Shown: positions 8,298 through 16,365, counted from the stretch's first letter. The stretch: 64,000 bases of DNA from Pseudoclavibacter endophyticus (GCF_008831085.1 NZ_WBJY01000002.1:310001-374000); one strand, 5' to 3'. A program made the numbers and translations. The notes: generated by a model not told the origin, from the letters alone.

Positions 8298-10799
8298 CTA
8301 GCTCTCCGAGCGGCGGCGGCGCGACATCAGGAGCGCCGCGGCACCCGCCATGATCGCCGCCCCGGCCGCGAGCAGGCCTGCGAAGGCGCTCTCTTGGCCG
8401 GTGTTCGCCAGGCCGCTGCCGTCCTGGTCGTTGGCGGCGGGCGTCTCGGTCGGAACCAGCGTCTCGGTCGGAGCGGGCGTCCCGGTGGGAGCGGGTGTCT
8501 CGGTGGGGGCGGGTGTCTCGGTGGGAGCGGGCGTCTCGCCGCCCGCAGCCGCCTCCACCGTCACCACGAAGGTGCCGGTCGATGATTGCCCGTTGCTGTC
8601 GGTCACCGTGTAGGTCACCGGGGGCACCTCGCCGGAGAAGCCTTCGGCGGGGGTGAACACCACGGTGAGGTCGTCCTGGACCTCGAAGGTTCCCGCGTCG
8701 GTCGTCAGCACGCCGGTTTCGGGGTCGGCGCCTTCGAGCACGAGCTGCTCGAAGGTGACGCCCTCGCCGACCGTGCTGTCGTTGGCCAGCGGGTCGAGCG
8801 TTGCCGGGGTGCCGGGCTCGACCGTGAAGGTGTCGTCCACCACGATCGGGGCCTCGAAGGCGGGATCGTTTACCGTCACCACGAAGGTGCCGGTCGATGA
8901 TTGCCCGTTGCTGTCGGTCACCGTGTAGGTCACCGGGGGCACTTCGCCGGAGAAGCCTTCGGCGGGGGTGAACACCACGGTGAGGTCGTCCTGGACCTCG
9001 AAGGTTCCCGCGTCGGTCGTCAGCACGCCGGTTTCGGGGTCGGCGCCTTCGAGCACGAGCTGCTCGAAGGTGACTCCCTCGCCGACCGTGCTGTCGTTGG
9101 CCAGCGGGTCGAGTGTTGCCGGGGTGCCGGGCTCGACCGTGAAGGTGTCGTCCACCACGATCGGGGCCTCGAAGGCGGGATCGTTTACCGTCACCACGAA
9201 GGTGCCGATCGATGACTGCCCGTTGCTGTCGGTCACCGTGTAGGTCACCGGGGGCACCTCGCCGGAGAAGCCTTCGGCGGGGGTGAACACCACGGTGAGG
9301 TCGTCCTGGACCTCGAAGGTTCCCGCGTCGGTCGTCAGCACGCCGTCGACCGCGCCTTCAAGCTCGAGGCCCGTGAGCGTCACACCCTCGCCGATCGCCT
9401 GGTCGTTCTCCAGAGGGTTCAGCGTCGCCGGGACACCGTATTCCACCTCGAACTCGTCGTCCACTACCGTCGGCGGCCCCGACACGGGGGGCGGGCAGCC
9501 AATGACCATCTGCGGCAGGCCAAAGCGGCTGCTCGTGCCGTCCGCCAGGGGGAAGCCGAGGCTGTCGAAGCCGGGGTCGACCTCGTCGGGGGTGTTCACG
9601 ACGCTGAGGCTCGTGCCGCCGGCGTTGGCGACGTACATCTTGCCGTCGGGCGCGCGGCGCACCTGGCCGCCGCTGACGCCGATCGTGCCGAGCCTCTCCT
9701 CGGTGGCTTTCACCGCGGCGCCGTCAGCGGCGTCCTCCCCGCCGGGCTGCAGGTCGTAGCGGTAGAGCTGTCCGTTGCCAAAGATCTTGGTGGCGTAGAT
9801 GTAGCGGCCCGAGGGCGAGAAGTCGACGCCGTAAATGCTCTCGCCGGTGCCGGCGCCCGTTGGCAAGCTCCACTCGTGAGTCTGGGTCATCGCGCCGCTG
9901 GCGGCATCGAAGTCGAGCACGCGCACGACGCTCGACACCTGGGCGCCGTATCCGCCGGAGACGGCCACGAGGCGCGAGCCGTCGGGGCTCACCGCGATCG
10001 AGCCGAAGTGGTTGCCGTTCGTCGTGGGCATCGTGCTGACCACGGCCTCGCCCGTGACCGGGCCGTCCGCGTCGAACTCGTAGGCCAGCATGTTCGCCGA
10101 GCCGTTCGTGTACGTCAGCACCCAGAAGCCGGTGCCGTCGGCGTTCGGCACCGCGGTGATCGCCTCGGAGGCGGTGGCGGGCGCACCCAGGGGCACGTTC
10201 TTGGTCGCGGTCACGTCGCCGAGCCCGTCGTTGAGGCTCATGTCGACGACCGAGTAGGTGAGCTGGGTGTTCTTCGCGGGGTGCGCCACATCTGTCGAGG
10301 TGGTGACGATGAAGAACACGCCGGGCTGGCCGGGGGCGCTAAACGCGGCAACCGTCTGCGTCGCCGAGGGGTTGCCGAGCAGGCCCGAGCCATTCGGCAT
10401 GGGATTGTTGTCGCGATCGAAGACCTGCTGTCCGTTGCTCCAGAACTGGAGCTGGCCCAACGAGTCGGTGACGACCGTGGTGCCCTCGTGGGAGAGGTTG
10501 CCGGTGTCCGGCAGCAGCGTGGCTGTCGTGCCGGAGGTCCCGAAATCGATCGCGCCGCCGTCGCCGAAGAACCAGAAGCGCTCGGTAGAGCGGGTCAGGT
10601 CGGCCGGGCAGGTCGCCGCAGGCACGGGCTGTACCACCTGCATCGGTGCAGAGATGACAGTGGGGGCGGCGTTGGCGGCAGGCGCGAAGCCGCTCACGCC
10701 CACCGTCGCGGCGGCGACGGTGGCGAGCACGGTGAAGGCGAGACGAGAGGCGTTGTGCCCTCGGTCGCGCGATGGGTGAGTCGCAAGGGTGCGGTTCAT
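8298..10799 (-). CDS. Secreted wall-anchored protein: beta-propeller-like domain, three tandem cadherin/CshA-like repeats, LANTG anchor
   Basis: 833 residues. An N-terminal signal peptide (LAFTVLATVAAATVGVSGF, cleavage after ANA) leads into a ~430-residue region with propeller-like repeats (SPDGSRLVAVSGG, SPSGRYIYATK). Then come three modules of about 105 residues (TVEPGTPATLDPLANDST start, TYTVTDSNGQSS end), typical of tandem Ig-like surface fibril repeats. A Thr/Pro stalk (PAPTETPAPTE) precedes LANTG (residues 797-801), a membrane helix and an RRRRSES tail. LAxTG is the sorting motif of class E sortases in high-GC actinobacteria; no sortase lies in the window. The ATG at 10799 is chosen for the signal peptide, although the frame stays open to 11219 through the transposase remnant. 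Function is probably adhesion or cell-wall display (inference). Confidence 0.88.
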   Translation of the reverse strand: MNRTLATHPSRDRGHNASRLAFTVLATVAAATVGVSGFAPAANAAPTVISAPMQVVQPVPAATCPADLTRSTERFWFFGDGGAIDFGTSGTTATLLPDTGNLSHEGTTVVTDSLGQLQFWSNGQQVFDRDNNPMPNGSGLLGNPSATQTVAAFSAPGQPGVFFIVTTSTDVAHPAKNTQLTYSVVDMSLNDGLGDVTATKNVPLGAPATASEAITAVPNADGTGFWVLTYTNGSANMLAYEFDADGPVTGEAVVSTMPTTNGNHFGSIAVSPDGSRLVAVSGGYGAQVSSVVRVLDFDAASGAMTQTHEWSLPTGAGTGESIYGVDFSPSGRYIYATKIFGNGQLYRYDLQPGGEDAADGAAVKATEERLGTIGVSGGQVRRAPDGKMYVANAGGTSLSVVNTPDEVDPGFDSLGFPLADGTSSRFGLPQMVIGCPPPVSGPPTVVDDEFEVEYGVPATLNPLENDQAIGEGVTLTGLELEGAVDGVLTTDAGTFEVQDDLTVVFTPAEGFSGEVPPVTYTVTDSNGQSSIGTFVVTVNDPAFEAPIVVDDTFTVEPGTPATLDPLANDSTVGEGVTFEQLVLEGADPETGVLTTDAGTFEVQDDLTVVFTPAEGFSGEVPPVTYTVTDSNGQSSTGTFVVTVNDPAFEAPIVVDDTFTVEPGTPATLDPLANDSTVGEGVTFEQLVLEGADPETGVLTTDAGTFEVQDDLTVVFTPAEGFSGEVPPVTYTVTDSNGQSSTGTFVVTVEAAAGGETPAPTETPAPTETPAPTGTPAPTETLVPTETPAANDQDGSGLANTGQESAFAGLLAAGAAIMAGAAALLMSRRRRSES
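8566..9450 (-). repeat. Tandem 315-bp coding repeats in the LANTG surface protein
   Basis: Three units with a 315-bp period (105 codons): the same block begins at 8566, 8881 and 9196. The first two units are almost identical at the DNA level, including synonymous positions; the third diverges at its 3' end (9340 onward). Such near-identity suggests recent duplication or homogenisation and allows copy-number change. Confidence 0.9.
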
Positions 10800-10880
10800 G
10801 GGATCCCAAATCTGGAAGCTGAACGTTGTCTGTGACAGCGTATCGACACACGCGCTTTGCGCCCGAGTCGCGGCGCGCCG

Positions 10881-10925
10881 GAAGCGGAAAGCGGACGGCC
10901 ACCCGCGAAGGTGACCGCTCGCTTC
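10881..10925. repeat. Hairpin partly duplicating the 8245 terminator
   Basis: GAAGCG and CGCTTC form the outer arms around GGCCACCCGCGAAGGTGACC. The core differs from 8257-8281 at only two of 25 positions. The surface-protein gene is therefore flanked on both sides by this hairpin as well as by the 54-bp repeat. Confidence 0.65.
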
Positions 10926-11017
10926 CAGGGGTCGCGCCGGGACGAGCGCTCCGCGCATCGGCGCGGCGGCAGGAGCGTCGCCGATCCTGCCGCCAGCAGC
11001 GCCCCCGGCGGTCAGCC

Positions 11018-11071
11018 CCGGGGTATCACGCGTGGGTGCTCGAGAGCACGCGCGAGCCGCGCGCGACGTGA
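11018..11071 (+). repeat. 54-bp direct repeat, right copy (cutA tail without its gene)
   Basis: Identical to 7952-8005. It encodes the last 17 codons and stop of CutA but has no cutA body upstream. It abuts the IS256-type remnant. It could be an attachment-site or recombination scar. Confidence 0.95.
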
Positions 11072-11104
11072 TGCCGCGGCGGCGGGGCTGCCGTAGCATC
11101 ATGG

Positions 11105-11245
11105 CGGCCCCGTAGACCTCGTCGAAGTGGGCCACGATCGTCCCGACGGTCAGCCCGCGCCGTGTCAGCGTCGGTACGATCTGGTCGGCGACATCGGGGT
11201 GCCGCTTGCGTTTCGCCACGACAGCGTGCCGACCGGACTCACACC
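11105..11245 (-). pseudogene. Remnant of an IS256-family (mutator type) transposase
   Basis: Read on the minus strand this gives AVVAKRKRHPDVADQIVPTL followed by TRRGLTVGTIVAHFDEVYGA, matching the region of IS256-type transposases just before the 'VSKDTIS' block. Only about 45 codons survive; homology stops after VYGA at about 11105. There are no terminal inverted repeats and no remaining catalytic DDE residues. It marks a past insertion or deletion at the edge of the surface-protein segment. Confidence 0.72.
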
Positions 11246-11299
11246 CTGCCTCTGCGTGAGCAGCCGCTCGGCGAGGTCCTTGGACAGGAGGAGGGGAAG

Positions 11300-12202
11300 A
11301 TGAGGTCGACGAGTCCGCACCCGCTTGCGAAGGCCGGCGCTCCCGGCATCCTGAGCGAGTTGAGCCCCACGGTGACCCACCTGCAGGGCACCGTTTGGCA
11401 ATGCAACTGCATCCTGATCCATCGCGGCGACCATGCCGTGCTCATCGACTCGTGCTGGAACGACCACGACGTGCAAGTCATGCGTGACCGGGCCGGGGAT
11501 GTCCCGACGACGCTCCTCGTCACGCACGCCGACATCGACCACATCTGCAGCGTCGGATTCTTCCCCGATGCCCGGGTGGTGCTGAGCCCGGAAGGTGCCG
11601 AGCGCCTCGCCAACGGATCGGCGGAGCACGACCTCGCGGCCGAGAGCGCCAAATGGAATCTCGATCTCAAGCCACGGCTCCGGGTGGACCAGATCGTCGG
11701 CCCCGCCGAGCGGTTCATGGTCGGCGGCCTGCACGTACGCACGGTCGCCGCGAGGGGTCACGCGTACGACGGGCTCGGTCTGTTCATCGAGGAGGAAGGC
11801 CTGTTCGCGGTCGGCGACTACCTGATGAAGTCGCAGCACCCCATGGTGTGGTGGTCGCTGTCCGAGGCCCGCCGCTCCACCGAGAGACTGCTCGAGGCCA
11901 TCGAGAGCTTCCAGCCGGAGCGCGTCGTGCCGGGTCACGGACCGCTCCTGTCCGCGGACGAGGCGAGCGAGGTCGGCGAGGCCGACCTCGCGTACTTCGA
12001 GGAGGTCGAGCGCGTGGCCGACGAGGCGCACCGTGCCGGCCTGAGCCCGCGCGAGTGGCACCTCGCCGTGGAGTCGGTCCCGGTCCCGCGCCCGTGCGCG
12101 CCCGACATTGAGATGCTCGCCCCTCGTCTGCTCAACGCCGCGGCCACCTTCCGCGACCGCGGCGTGCACCCCGAGCTCACCTGGACGATGGACATGGCCT
12201 GA
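11300..12202 (+). CDS. MBL-fold metallo-hydrolase
   Basis: 300 residues with a strong ribosome-binding site (GGAGGAGGGG) before the ATG. A metallo-beta-lactamase fold is indicated by HRGDHAVLIDSCWN, the metal-site block VTHADIDHICS (about residue 75), AARGHAYDGLGLFI, FAVGDYLM and VVPGHGPL. The usual HxHxDH motif appears as HADIDH: the second His is Asp, giving an HxDxDH site found in some subfamilies. Substrate and metal are unknown. It converges on the amidohydrolase gene. Its N-terminus lies near the IS remnant but appears complete. Confidence 0.85.
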   Translation: MRSTSPHPLAKAGAPGILSELSPTVTHLQGTVWQCNCILIHRGDHAVLIDSCWNDHDVQVMRDRAGDVPTTLLVTHADIDHICSVGFFPDARVVLSPEGAERLANGSAEHDLAAESAKWNLDLKPRLRVDQIVGPAERFMVGGLHVRTVAARGHAYDGLGLFIEEEGLFAVGDYLMKSQHPMVWWSLSEARRSTERLLEAIESFQPERVVPGHGPLLSADEASEVGEADLAYFEEVERVADEAHRAGLSPREWHLAVESVPVPRPCAPDIEMLAPRLLNAAATFRDRGVHPELTWTMDMA

Positions 12203-12266
12203 CAGGGCCACAGCAAACGTACTTCCCGGTGTCGGCCGTCGGGTTCGTCGCCGAGACCCGTCGTGT

Positions 12267-13904
12267 TCAGCGCGAGTAGAGCACATCTCCGCCCACCAGG
12301 GTGTGGGCGACGCGAACCTCGGCGAGCGACCCGGCGTCCGAGAGCGGGCCGGTGAGGATCGCGATATCGGCGAGGTGGCCGGGCGTGAGGCGGCCCACCG
12401 AGTCCTGAGCGCCGATGACCTCCGCCGAGCCCTGCGTGTAGGCGCGCAGGGCGGTCGCCAGGTCCAGGCGCTCGGCCACGTTCATGGTCTCCCGCGACTC
12501 GGTGTTGAGGGCGTGGACGTCGTCGGGCGGTGCAGTGCGGGTGCACGCGGTGTACAGGCCCCACAGTGGATCCGGGCTCGTCACAGGCCAGTCGCTGCCC
12601 ATGGCGAGGTGCGCCCTCGCGGCGCGCAGCGAGCCGAACGGGAAGTGCCAGCGCGCGCGGTCTTCGCCGATCAAGGGCAGCTTGCGCTCGAGGATCTCTT
12701 GATCCGCGCGCGCCCAGAGCGGCTGCAGGTTCGCCGTGACTCCGAGCTCCGCGAAACGCGGGATGTCTTCGGGGGAGACGAGGTCGAGGTGAGCGATCTG
12801 GTGGCGCTGCCCCTGCCCGTTCCGTTGGCGAGCGGTCTCGACCGCGTCGAGGCACTCTCGGACGGCGCGGTCCCCGACGCCGTGGAAGTGGACGCGGAGG
12901 CCGGCGTTGTCGACGGCCGTCACGATCTCCGCGAGCTCTCCCGGCGCGATGACGGAGTCGCCGGATGTGAGCGGATGGACGTCGCGGTACGGCTCAAGGA
13001 GGGCGGCCGTGCAGTTCTCGCAGATGCCGTCCTGCATGATCTTCACGCCCGTGGCCTCGAAGCCGGCCGCACGCGCAGAGTGGACGCGCTCGAGGATCTC
13101 CGGGGCGTCAGCTGCTCCGCGGTCGGCGGGCCACCATATCGACCCCGTCACGCGTGCACGAAGCGAGCCGTCGGCGAGGGCCTCGAGGTAGGTCGGCAGC
13201 GGGTCCGCGATCGTCAGGTACTCGCCGACGATCGCGTCGTGCCACGACGTGATGCCGAACGAGAGAAGCCGTTCCTGCGCGGCGAGGAGCGCGTCACGAT
13301 GCCGTTGCGCGTCCGGCCGGGGGATGAGCCGCGTCACCAGCTCCCCCGCGGCGTCGAACAGCACGCCGGTCGCCCGCCCCGAGGCGTCGCGCACGACGCG
13401 CCCCGCCGGCGGATCCGCGGTGTCGTCCGTGATTCGGGCGCGCTCGAGCGCTCGCGAGTTCACCCACACGCCATGCGCGTCGTGACTGGTGAGCACGGCG
13501 GGCCGGTCGGGGACGAGCTCGTCGAGGAGCCGGCGATGCGGCAGGCCCCCGGGAAACGCGTCGCCGAACCAGCCGGCACCGACGATCCACTCATCGTCGG
13601 TGCCGGCTGCGAACCGGCGGATGATGTGCGCGTACCCGTCCACGTCGTGCGCGTCCGACAGGTCGCATCCGAGCAGGGCGAGCCCCGCCGCGACGGCATG
13701 CACGTGCGCGTCGTGGAACCCGGGCACGATCGCGCCCCCTTCGGCGTCCAGGCGCCGGGTCGAGGGCGACGCCGCCGCCAAGATCTCTGCGTCGGGGCCG
13801 ACGGCAGCGATACGGCCGTCACGGATCGCGACCGCCGTCGCATCGGTGCGTTCGGGATCCCAAACCTGCCCGCCCGTGACGACGAGATCGGGGAAGGGGG
13901 TCAT
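12267..13904 (-). CDS. Amidohydrolase_3 (YtcJ-like) metal-dependent hydrolase
   Basis: 545 residues. Hydrolyses an amide or cyclic amide; the specific substrate is unknown. Metal ligands of the TIM-barrel amidohydrolase fold are visible: HxH in GFHDAHVHAV, a Lys in GVKIMQDG, His in VHFHGVGD and AHLDLV, and the catalytic Asp in MGSDWPV. The C-terminal LTPGHLADIAIL is the usual small beta-domain closing motif. Its ATG overlaps the permease stop by 4 bp (ATGA), so the two are translationally coupled. Pairing with an NCS1 permease suggests catabolism of an imported nitrogen heterocycle such as a hydantoin or pyrimidine (inference). Confidence 0.9.
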   Translation of the reverse strand: MTPFPDLVVTGGQVWDPERTDATAVAIRDGRIAAVGPDAEILAAASPSTRRLDAEGGAIVPGFHDAHVHAVAAGLALLGCDLSDAHDVDGYAHIIRRFAAGTDDEWIVGAGWFGDAFPGGLPHRRLLDELVPDRPAVLTSHDAHGVWVNSRALERARITDDTADPPAGRVVRDASGRATGVLFDAAGELVTRLIPRPDAQRHRDALLAAQERLLSFGITSWHDAIVGEYLTIADPLPTYLEALADGSLRARVTGSIWWPADRGAADAPEILERVHSARAAGFEATGVKIMQDGICENCTAALLEPYRDVHPLTSGDSVIAPGELAEIVTAVDNAGLRVHFHGVGDRAVRECLDAVETARQRNGQGQRHQIAHLDLVSPEDIPRFAELGVTANLQPLWARADQEILERKLPLIGEDRARWHFPFGSLRAARAHLAMGSDWPVTSPDPLWGLYTACTRTAPPDDVHALNTESRETMNVAERLDLATALRAYTQGSAEVIGAQDSVGRLTPGHLADIAILTGPLSDAGSLAEVRVAHTLVGGDVLYSR

Positions 13905-15304
13905 GCCAGCGCCTCCTGCCCGCGTCGCGAGCGTTCCCACACGATATAGACCGCCGCGGGCACGATGAAGCCGACCATCCACGCCACGTCGACGAAGCCG
14001 AGCGGGGCGGCGAGCGGACCCGTGTAGAGCGTCGTCACCATGAACGGGATCTGGACGACCAGGCCGATCAGGTAGCAGAGCAGTCCCACCCGGTTCCACT
14101 CCCCGTACAGCCCGCCTTTTCGGACGAACATCTCGTCGACGGCGTAGTGCCCCTTGCGCAGGATGAAGTAGTCCGCGAGGTTGATCGCCGACCAGGGGAT
14201 CAGCACGTACAGCAGCAGCGTCACGAAGTCCTTGAACACGAGGAGGAAGTCGTCCTTCCCGAACACCGCCGCGGCGCCGGCGAGGACCGCGTAGAACACC
14301 GTCATGCCCACGCGCAACCCGGTGTTCACCCGGATCCGCGCCCACAGCGTCTCGACGACGGTGAGCGAGCACATCACGCCCGAGTAGATGTTGGACGAGT
14401 TCATCACGGCGGACGCAACGCCGAACGCGAGGAGGACGAACGGACCGAACCCGCCCAGCAGCGTCCCCAGGGCGGCCATCGCGTTGCCGTCCTCCCCGGT
14501 GGTGAGGCCCACGACCGCGCCGAGGATCATGACGAGCACGGTGCCCAGGACGAGGCCGAGGTAGGTCGCCCAGAAGGCCTGCTTGGCGCCGCTGCCCTCG
14601 GGGAGATAACGCGAGTAGTCGGACACATACGGGGCATAGGCGAGCTGCCAGGTCACGCCGATCGCGAGCACTCCGAAGAAGCCCGCCGGGGTGAACGACA
14701 GCTCCCGGGAGATCTCGAATGTCGCCGGCGTCGCCGCGACCATGATCAGTGAGACGACCACGATGACGCCGATGACGATCGAGAAGACCGCCATTGCCTT
14801 GCGCACCAGGTCGTACCCGAAGATCGCGACCACGAGCGCAATCGCCGCGCAGACGACGATGCCCACGTCGAGCGACAGCCCTGGGATCACGGCCGCGAAG
14901 CTCTGGGAGGCCACGACCAGGTTCGAGGCGAAGAACCCGAGGAACATCAGCAGCGCGAGGAAGGCGAGCAGGCTTCCGCCGTGATAGCCGAACTGCGCCC
15001 GCGCCTGCAGCATCTGCGGCACACCCAGCTGCGGTCCCTGCGACGCGTGCAGTGCGGCGCCAAGCCCCCCGATCACGTTGCCGAGCACAATGGCGAGGAT
15101 GGTCCACCCGAGCGGGAGCGCGAAGACGGTCGTGCCGAGCGCGCCGGTCACGACCGTCAGCGGCAGCATGTTGATGCCGAGCCAGATGAAGAAGAGGCCG
15201 CGTGGCGAGCCGTGGCGCTCGGTCGAGGGAATGGGACGGATGTGGCGTCGCTCGAACGTGACGATTCTGTTCGTGCTCGTCGCGAGCCGGGGAGATGCGC
15301 TCAT
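13901..15304 (-). CDS. NCS1-family nucleobase/cytosine-type permease
   Basis: 467 residues with about 12 hydrophobic helices. Cation-coupled importer of nucleobases, hydantoins or related heterocycles. Family traits seen: RRHIRPIPSTERHGSPRGLF before helix 1, WLGINMLPLTVVTGAL and APYVSDYSRYLPEG. The ATG at 15304 is preferred over the overlapping GTG at 15307 because AGGAG ends 5 nt before it. It is the first gene of a two-gene operon with the amidohydrolase. Regulation probably acts at the AT-rich repeat region 15437-15480. Confidence 0.9.
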   Translation of the reverse strand: MSASPRLATSTNRIVTFERRHIRPIPSTERHGSPRGLFFIWLGINMLPLTVVTGALGTTVFALPLGWTILAIVLGNVIGGLGAALHASQGPQLGVPQMLQARAQFGYHGGSLLAFLALLMFLGFFASNLVVASQSFAAVIPGLSLDVGIVVCAAIALVVAIFGYDLVRKAMAVFSIVIGVIVVVSLIMVAATPATFEISRELSFTPAGFFGVLAIGVTWQLAYAPYVSDYSRYLPEGSGAKQAFWATYLGLVLGTVLVMILGAVVGLTTGEDGNAMAALGTLLGGFGPFVLLAFGVASAVMNSSNIYSGVMCSLTVVETLWARIRVNTGLRVGMTVFYAVLAGAAAVFGKDDFLLVFKDFVTLLLYVLIPWSAINLADYFILRKGHYAVDEMFVRKGGLYGEWNRVGLLCYLIGLVVQIPFMVTTLYTGPLAAPLGFVDVAWMVGFIVPAAVYIVWERSRRGQEALA

Positions 15305-15436
15305 CACTACTCCTTCGTATGACGTTGGCCATCGTGGCTGCGGACGGCCCGTTCAGGCCCTCACGCCAGGTCGGCTACCGGCGGTGGGGCATCGGATGCT
15401 CGATGGTCGCAAGGGCTGCCAGCTTGCGCGACGCCT

Positions 15437-15480
15437 GTTGCATATTTGTTACGCAGATATTCCATATGCGTTGCATCAAC
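15437..15480 (-). promoter_or_regulatory. AT-rich repeat cluster, probable operator of the permease operon
   Basis: The heptamer GTTGCAT occurs at 15437-15443 and again at 15470-15476. GCATAT (15440-15445) and ATATGC (15464-15469) form an inverted repeat, and GTTGCATCAAC (15470-15480) is itself a small dyad. Low GC in a 70 % GC setting and this density of repeats suggest a promoter/operator. No regulator gene is adjacent. Confidence 0.45.
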
Positions 15481-15573
15481 TTAAGAGATGACCCCTTGAT
15501 CGTCGGCATCGCCGTTGGGGCACTCGGTCGTGAACCGCATGCTTCCTGCATGGACCTCGTCCCGACGAGCGGG

Positions 15574-15589
15574 ACAGCACCGGTGCTGT
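15574..15589. repeat. Perfect 16-bp palindrome ACAGCACCGGTGCTGT
   Basis: A perfect dyad with no spacer in the gene-free region. It may be a protein-binding site. It is not the CGAAC-type LexA box of Gram-positives. Confidence 0.4.
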
Positions 15590-15900
15590 GTGGAGTCGGG
15601 CGAGTCTCCTCCCCTCAGAGGCAAGACCGTGGCCGTGTCCTCTGCTGGCACAGAGACCGGCATGCAGCGGGCACGGGAGCGAGCGCCTCGGCCGTCTTGC
15701 TCGGCGCTTCGGCAGACATGCCCGTTGCCGCCGGTGATGCGACCCTCGTCGGCGCAAGCGTGCTCCTCGGCGCTGGGCCAGAAGGGCGAAGGATCGTGAC
15801 TGCGATCCGTTTCTACGTGACGGCGAACATGACCGCAGCCTGGCCGCGCTTGCCGGGGGGCAAGCCGGTGGCGGCGGGCGCCGACGGGGAGCGACGAAGA

Positions 15901-15930
15901 AGCCCCGGACTTCCGTGGAAATCCGGGGCT
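15901..15930 (-). terminator. Terminator downstream of tRNA-Phe
   Basis: AGCCCCGGA at 15901-15909 and TCCGGGGCT at 15922-15930 form a 9-bp perfect stem 5 bp beyond the tRNA 3' end, followed on the minus strand by TTCTTCG. Confidence 0.7.
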
Positions 15931-15934
15931 GTTG

Positions 15935-16007
15935 TGGCTCCGACCGGCATCGATCCGGTGACCTTTCGATTTTCAGTCGAACGCTCTACCAACTGAGCTA
16001 CAGAGCC
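15935..16007 (-). tRNA. tRNA-Phe (anticodon GAA)
   Basis: 73 nt. The acceptor GGCTCTG pairs with the 3' end CGGAGCC (one wobble), the D-arm is GCTCAGTTGGTAGAGC and the T-loop GGATCGATGCC. The anticodon loop CTGAAAA sits between TTCGA and TCGAA, giving GAA. CCA is not encoded. Confidence 0.95.
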
Positions 16008-16103
16008 GGGAGCGCGGAGCTCCGGTGGTACTCGCCAACCGCAGTTCCGAGGTGAAGCACGGCGACGTGAACCCGACGGCTCTCGCGAACCGCCGGATGC
16101 AGA

Positions 16104-16127
16104 ACGCCCCTTCCGAAGAAAGGGCGT
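16104..16127 (-). terminator. Terminator downstream of tRNA-Asp
   Basis: On the minus strand ACGCCCTTTC pairs with GAAGGGGCGT around a TTCG tetraloop, just after the tRNA-Asp 3' end. UUCG-capped stems are common intrinsic terminators. Confidence 0.7.
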
Positions 16128-16134
16128 CGCATCG

Positions 16135-16208
16135 CGACCCTGACGGGACTTGAACCCGCGACCTCCGCCGTGACAGGGCGGCACGCTAACCAACTGCGCC
16201 ACAGGGCC
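16135..16208 (-). tRNA. tRNA-Asp (anticodon GTC)
   Basis: 74 nt. The acceptor GGCCCTG pairs with CAGGGTC, with discriminator G. The anticodon stem CCGCC/GGCGG encloses CTGTCAC, giving GTC. The T-arm is CGGGTTCAAGTCCCG. CCA is not encoded. Confidence 0.95.
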
Positions 16209-16292
16209 AAACTGTTGAATTGTGCTTGCTGCCGTTTCGGCAACCCGGCGAGTCTACACCAGGTTTGTTGCCCGGTGCACCGTCTTCGGTCG

Positions 16293-16365
16293 TGACCCCA
16301 ACGGGATTCGAACCCGTGTTACCGCCGTGAAAGGGCGACGTCCTAGGCCACTAGACGATGGGGCC
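16293..16365 (-). tRNA. tRNA-Glu (anticodon TTC)
   Basis: 73 nt. The acceptor GGCCCCA pairs with TGGGGTC, discriminator A. The anticodon stem CGCC/GGCG encloses CTTTCAC, giving TTC. The T-arm is CGGGTTCGAATCCCG. It is the first of three tRNA genes in the same orientation, Glu-Asp-Phe. Confidence 0.95.

Larger units (their letters stand above)
10800..11299. other. Intergenic segment with hairpin, cutA-tail copy and IS remnant
   Basis: No intact gene is seen. The 500 bp hold the start-proximal region of the surface gene, a hairpin related to the 8245 terminator (10881-10925), the right copy of the 54-bp repeat (11018-11071), the transposase remnant (about 11105-11245) and the ribosome-binding site of the MBL-fold gene (GGAGGAGGGG, 11288-11297). 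Confidence 0.7.
15308..15900. other. Gene-free region upstream of the permease operon
   Basis: About 590 bp without a gene I can support. Open frames exist on both strands but lack family resemblance, plausible starts or consistent codon bias, and one runs into tRNA-Phe. The region holds the repeat cluster at 15437-15480 and a palindrome at 15574-15589. Confidence 0.6.

Noticed and set aside
8566..9450. Regularly spaced repeats considered as a CRISPR array
   Set aside because: Units are 315 bp, contiguous, in frame and encode Ig-like domains. There are no short repeats with unique spacers and no cas genes.
10799..11219. Extension of the surface protein to a start at 11219
   Set aside because: The extension would place a transposase fragment and an antisense copy of the cutA tail before an internal signal peptide. 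The ATG at 10799 directly precedes a normal signal sequence.
12108..13949. 613-codon plus-strand open frame across the amidohydrolase
   Set aside because: The metal-binding motifs lie on the minus strand. This frame is a composition artefact of high GC.
15295..15996. 233-codon plus-strand open frame upstream of tRNA-Phe
   Set aside because: It begins inside the permease start, has no coding bias or homology and ends within the tRNA-Phe gene.
16135..16365. tRNA cluster considered as an integration site for a genomic island
   Set aside because: The tRNA 3' ends are not duplicated elsewhere in the window and no integrase is adjacent.
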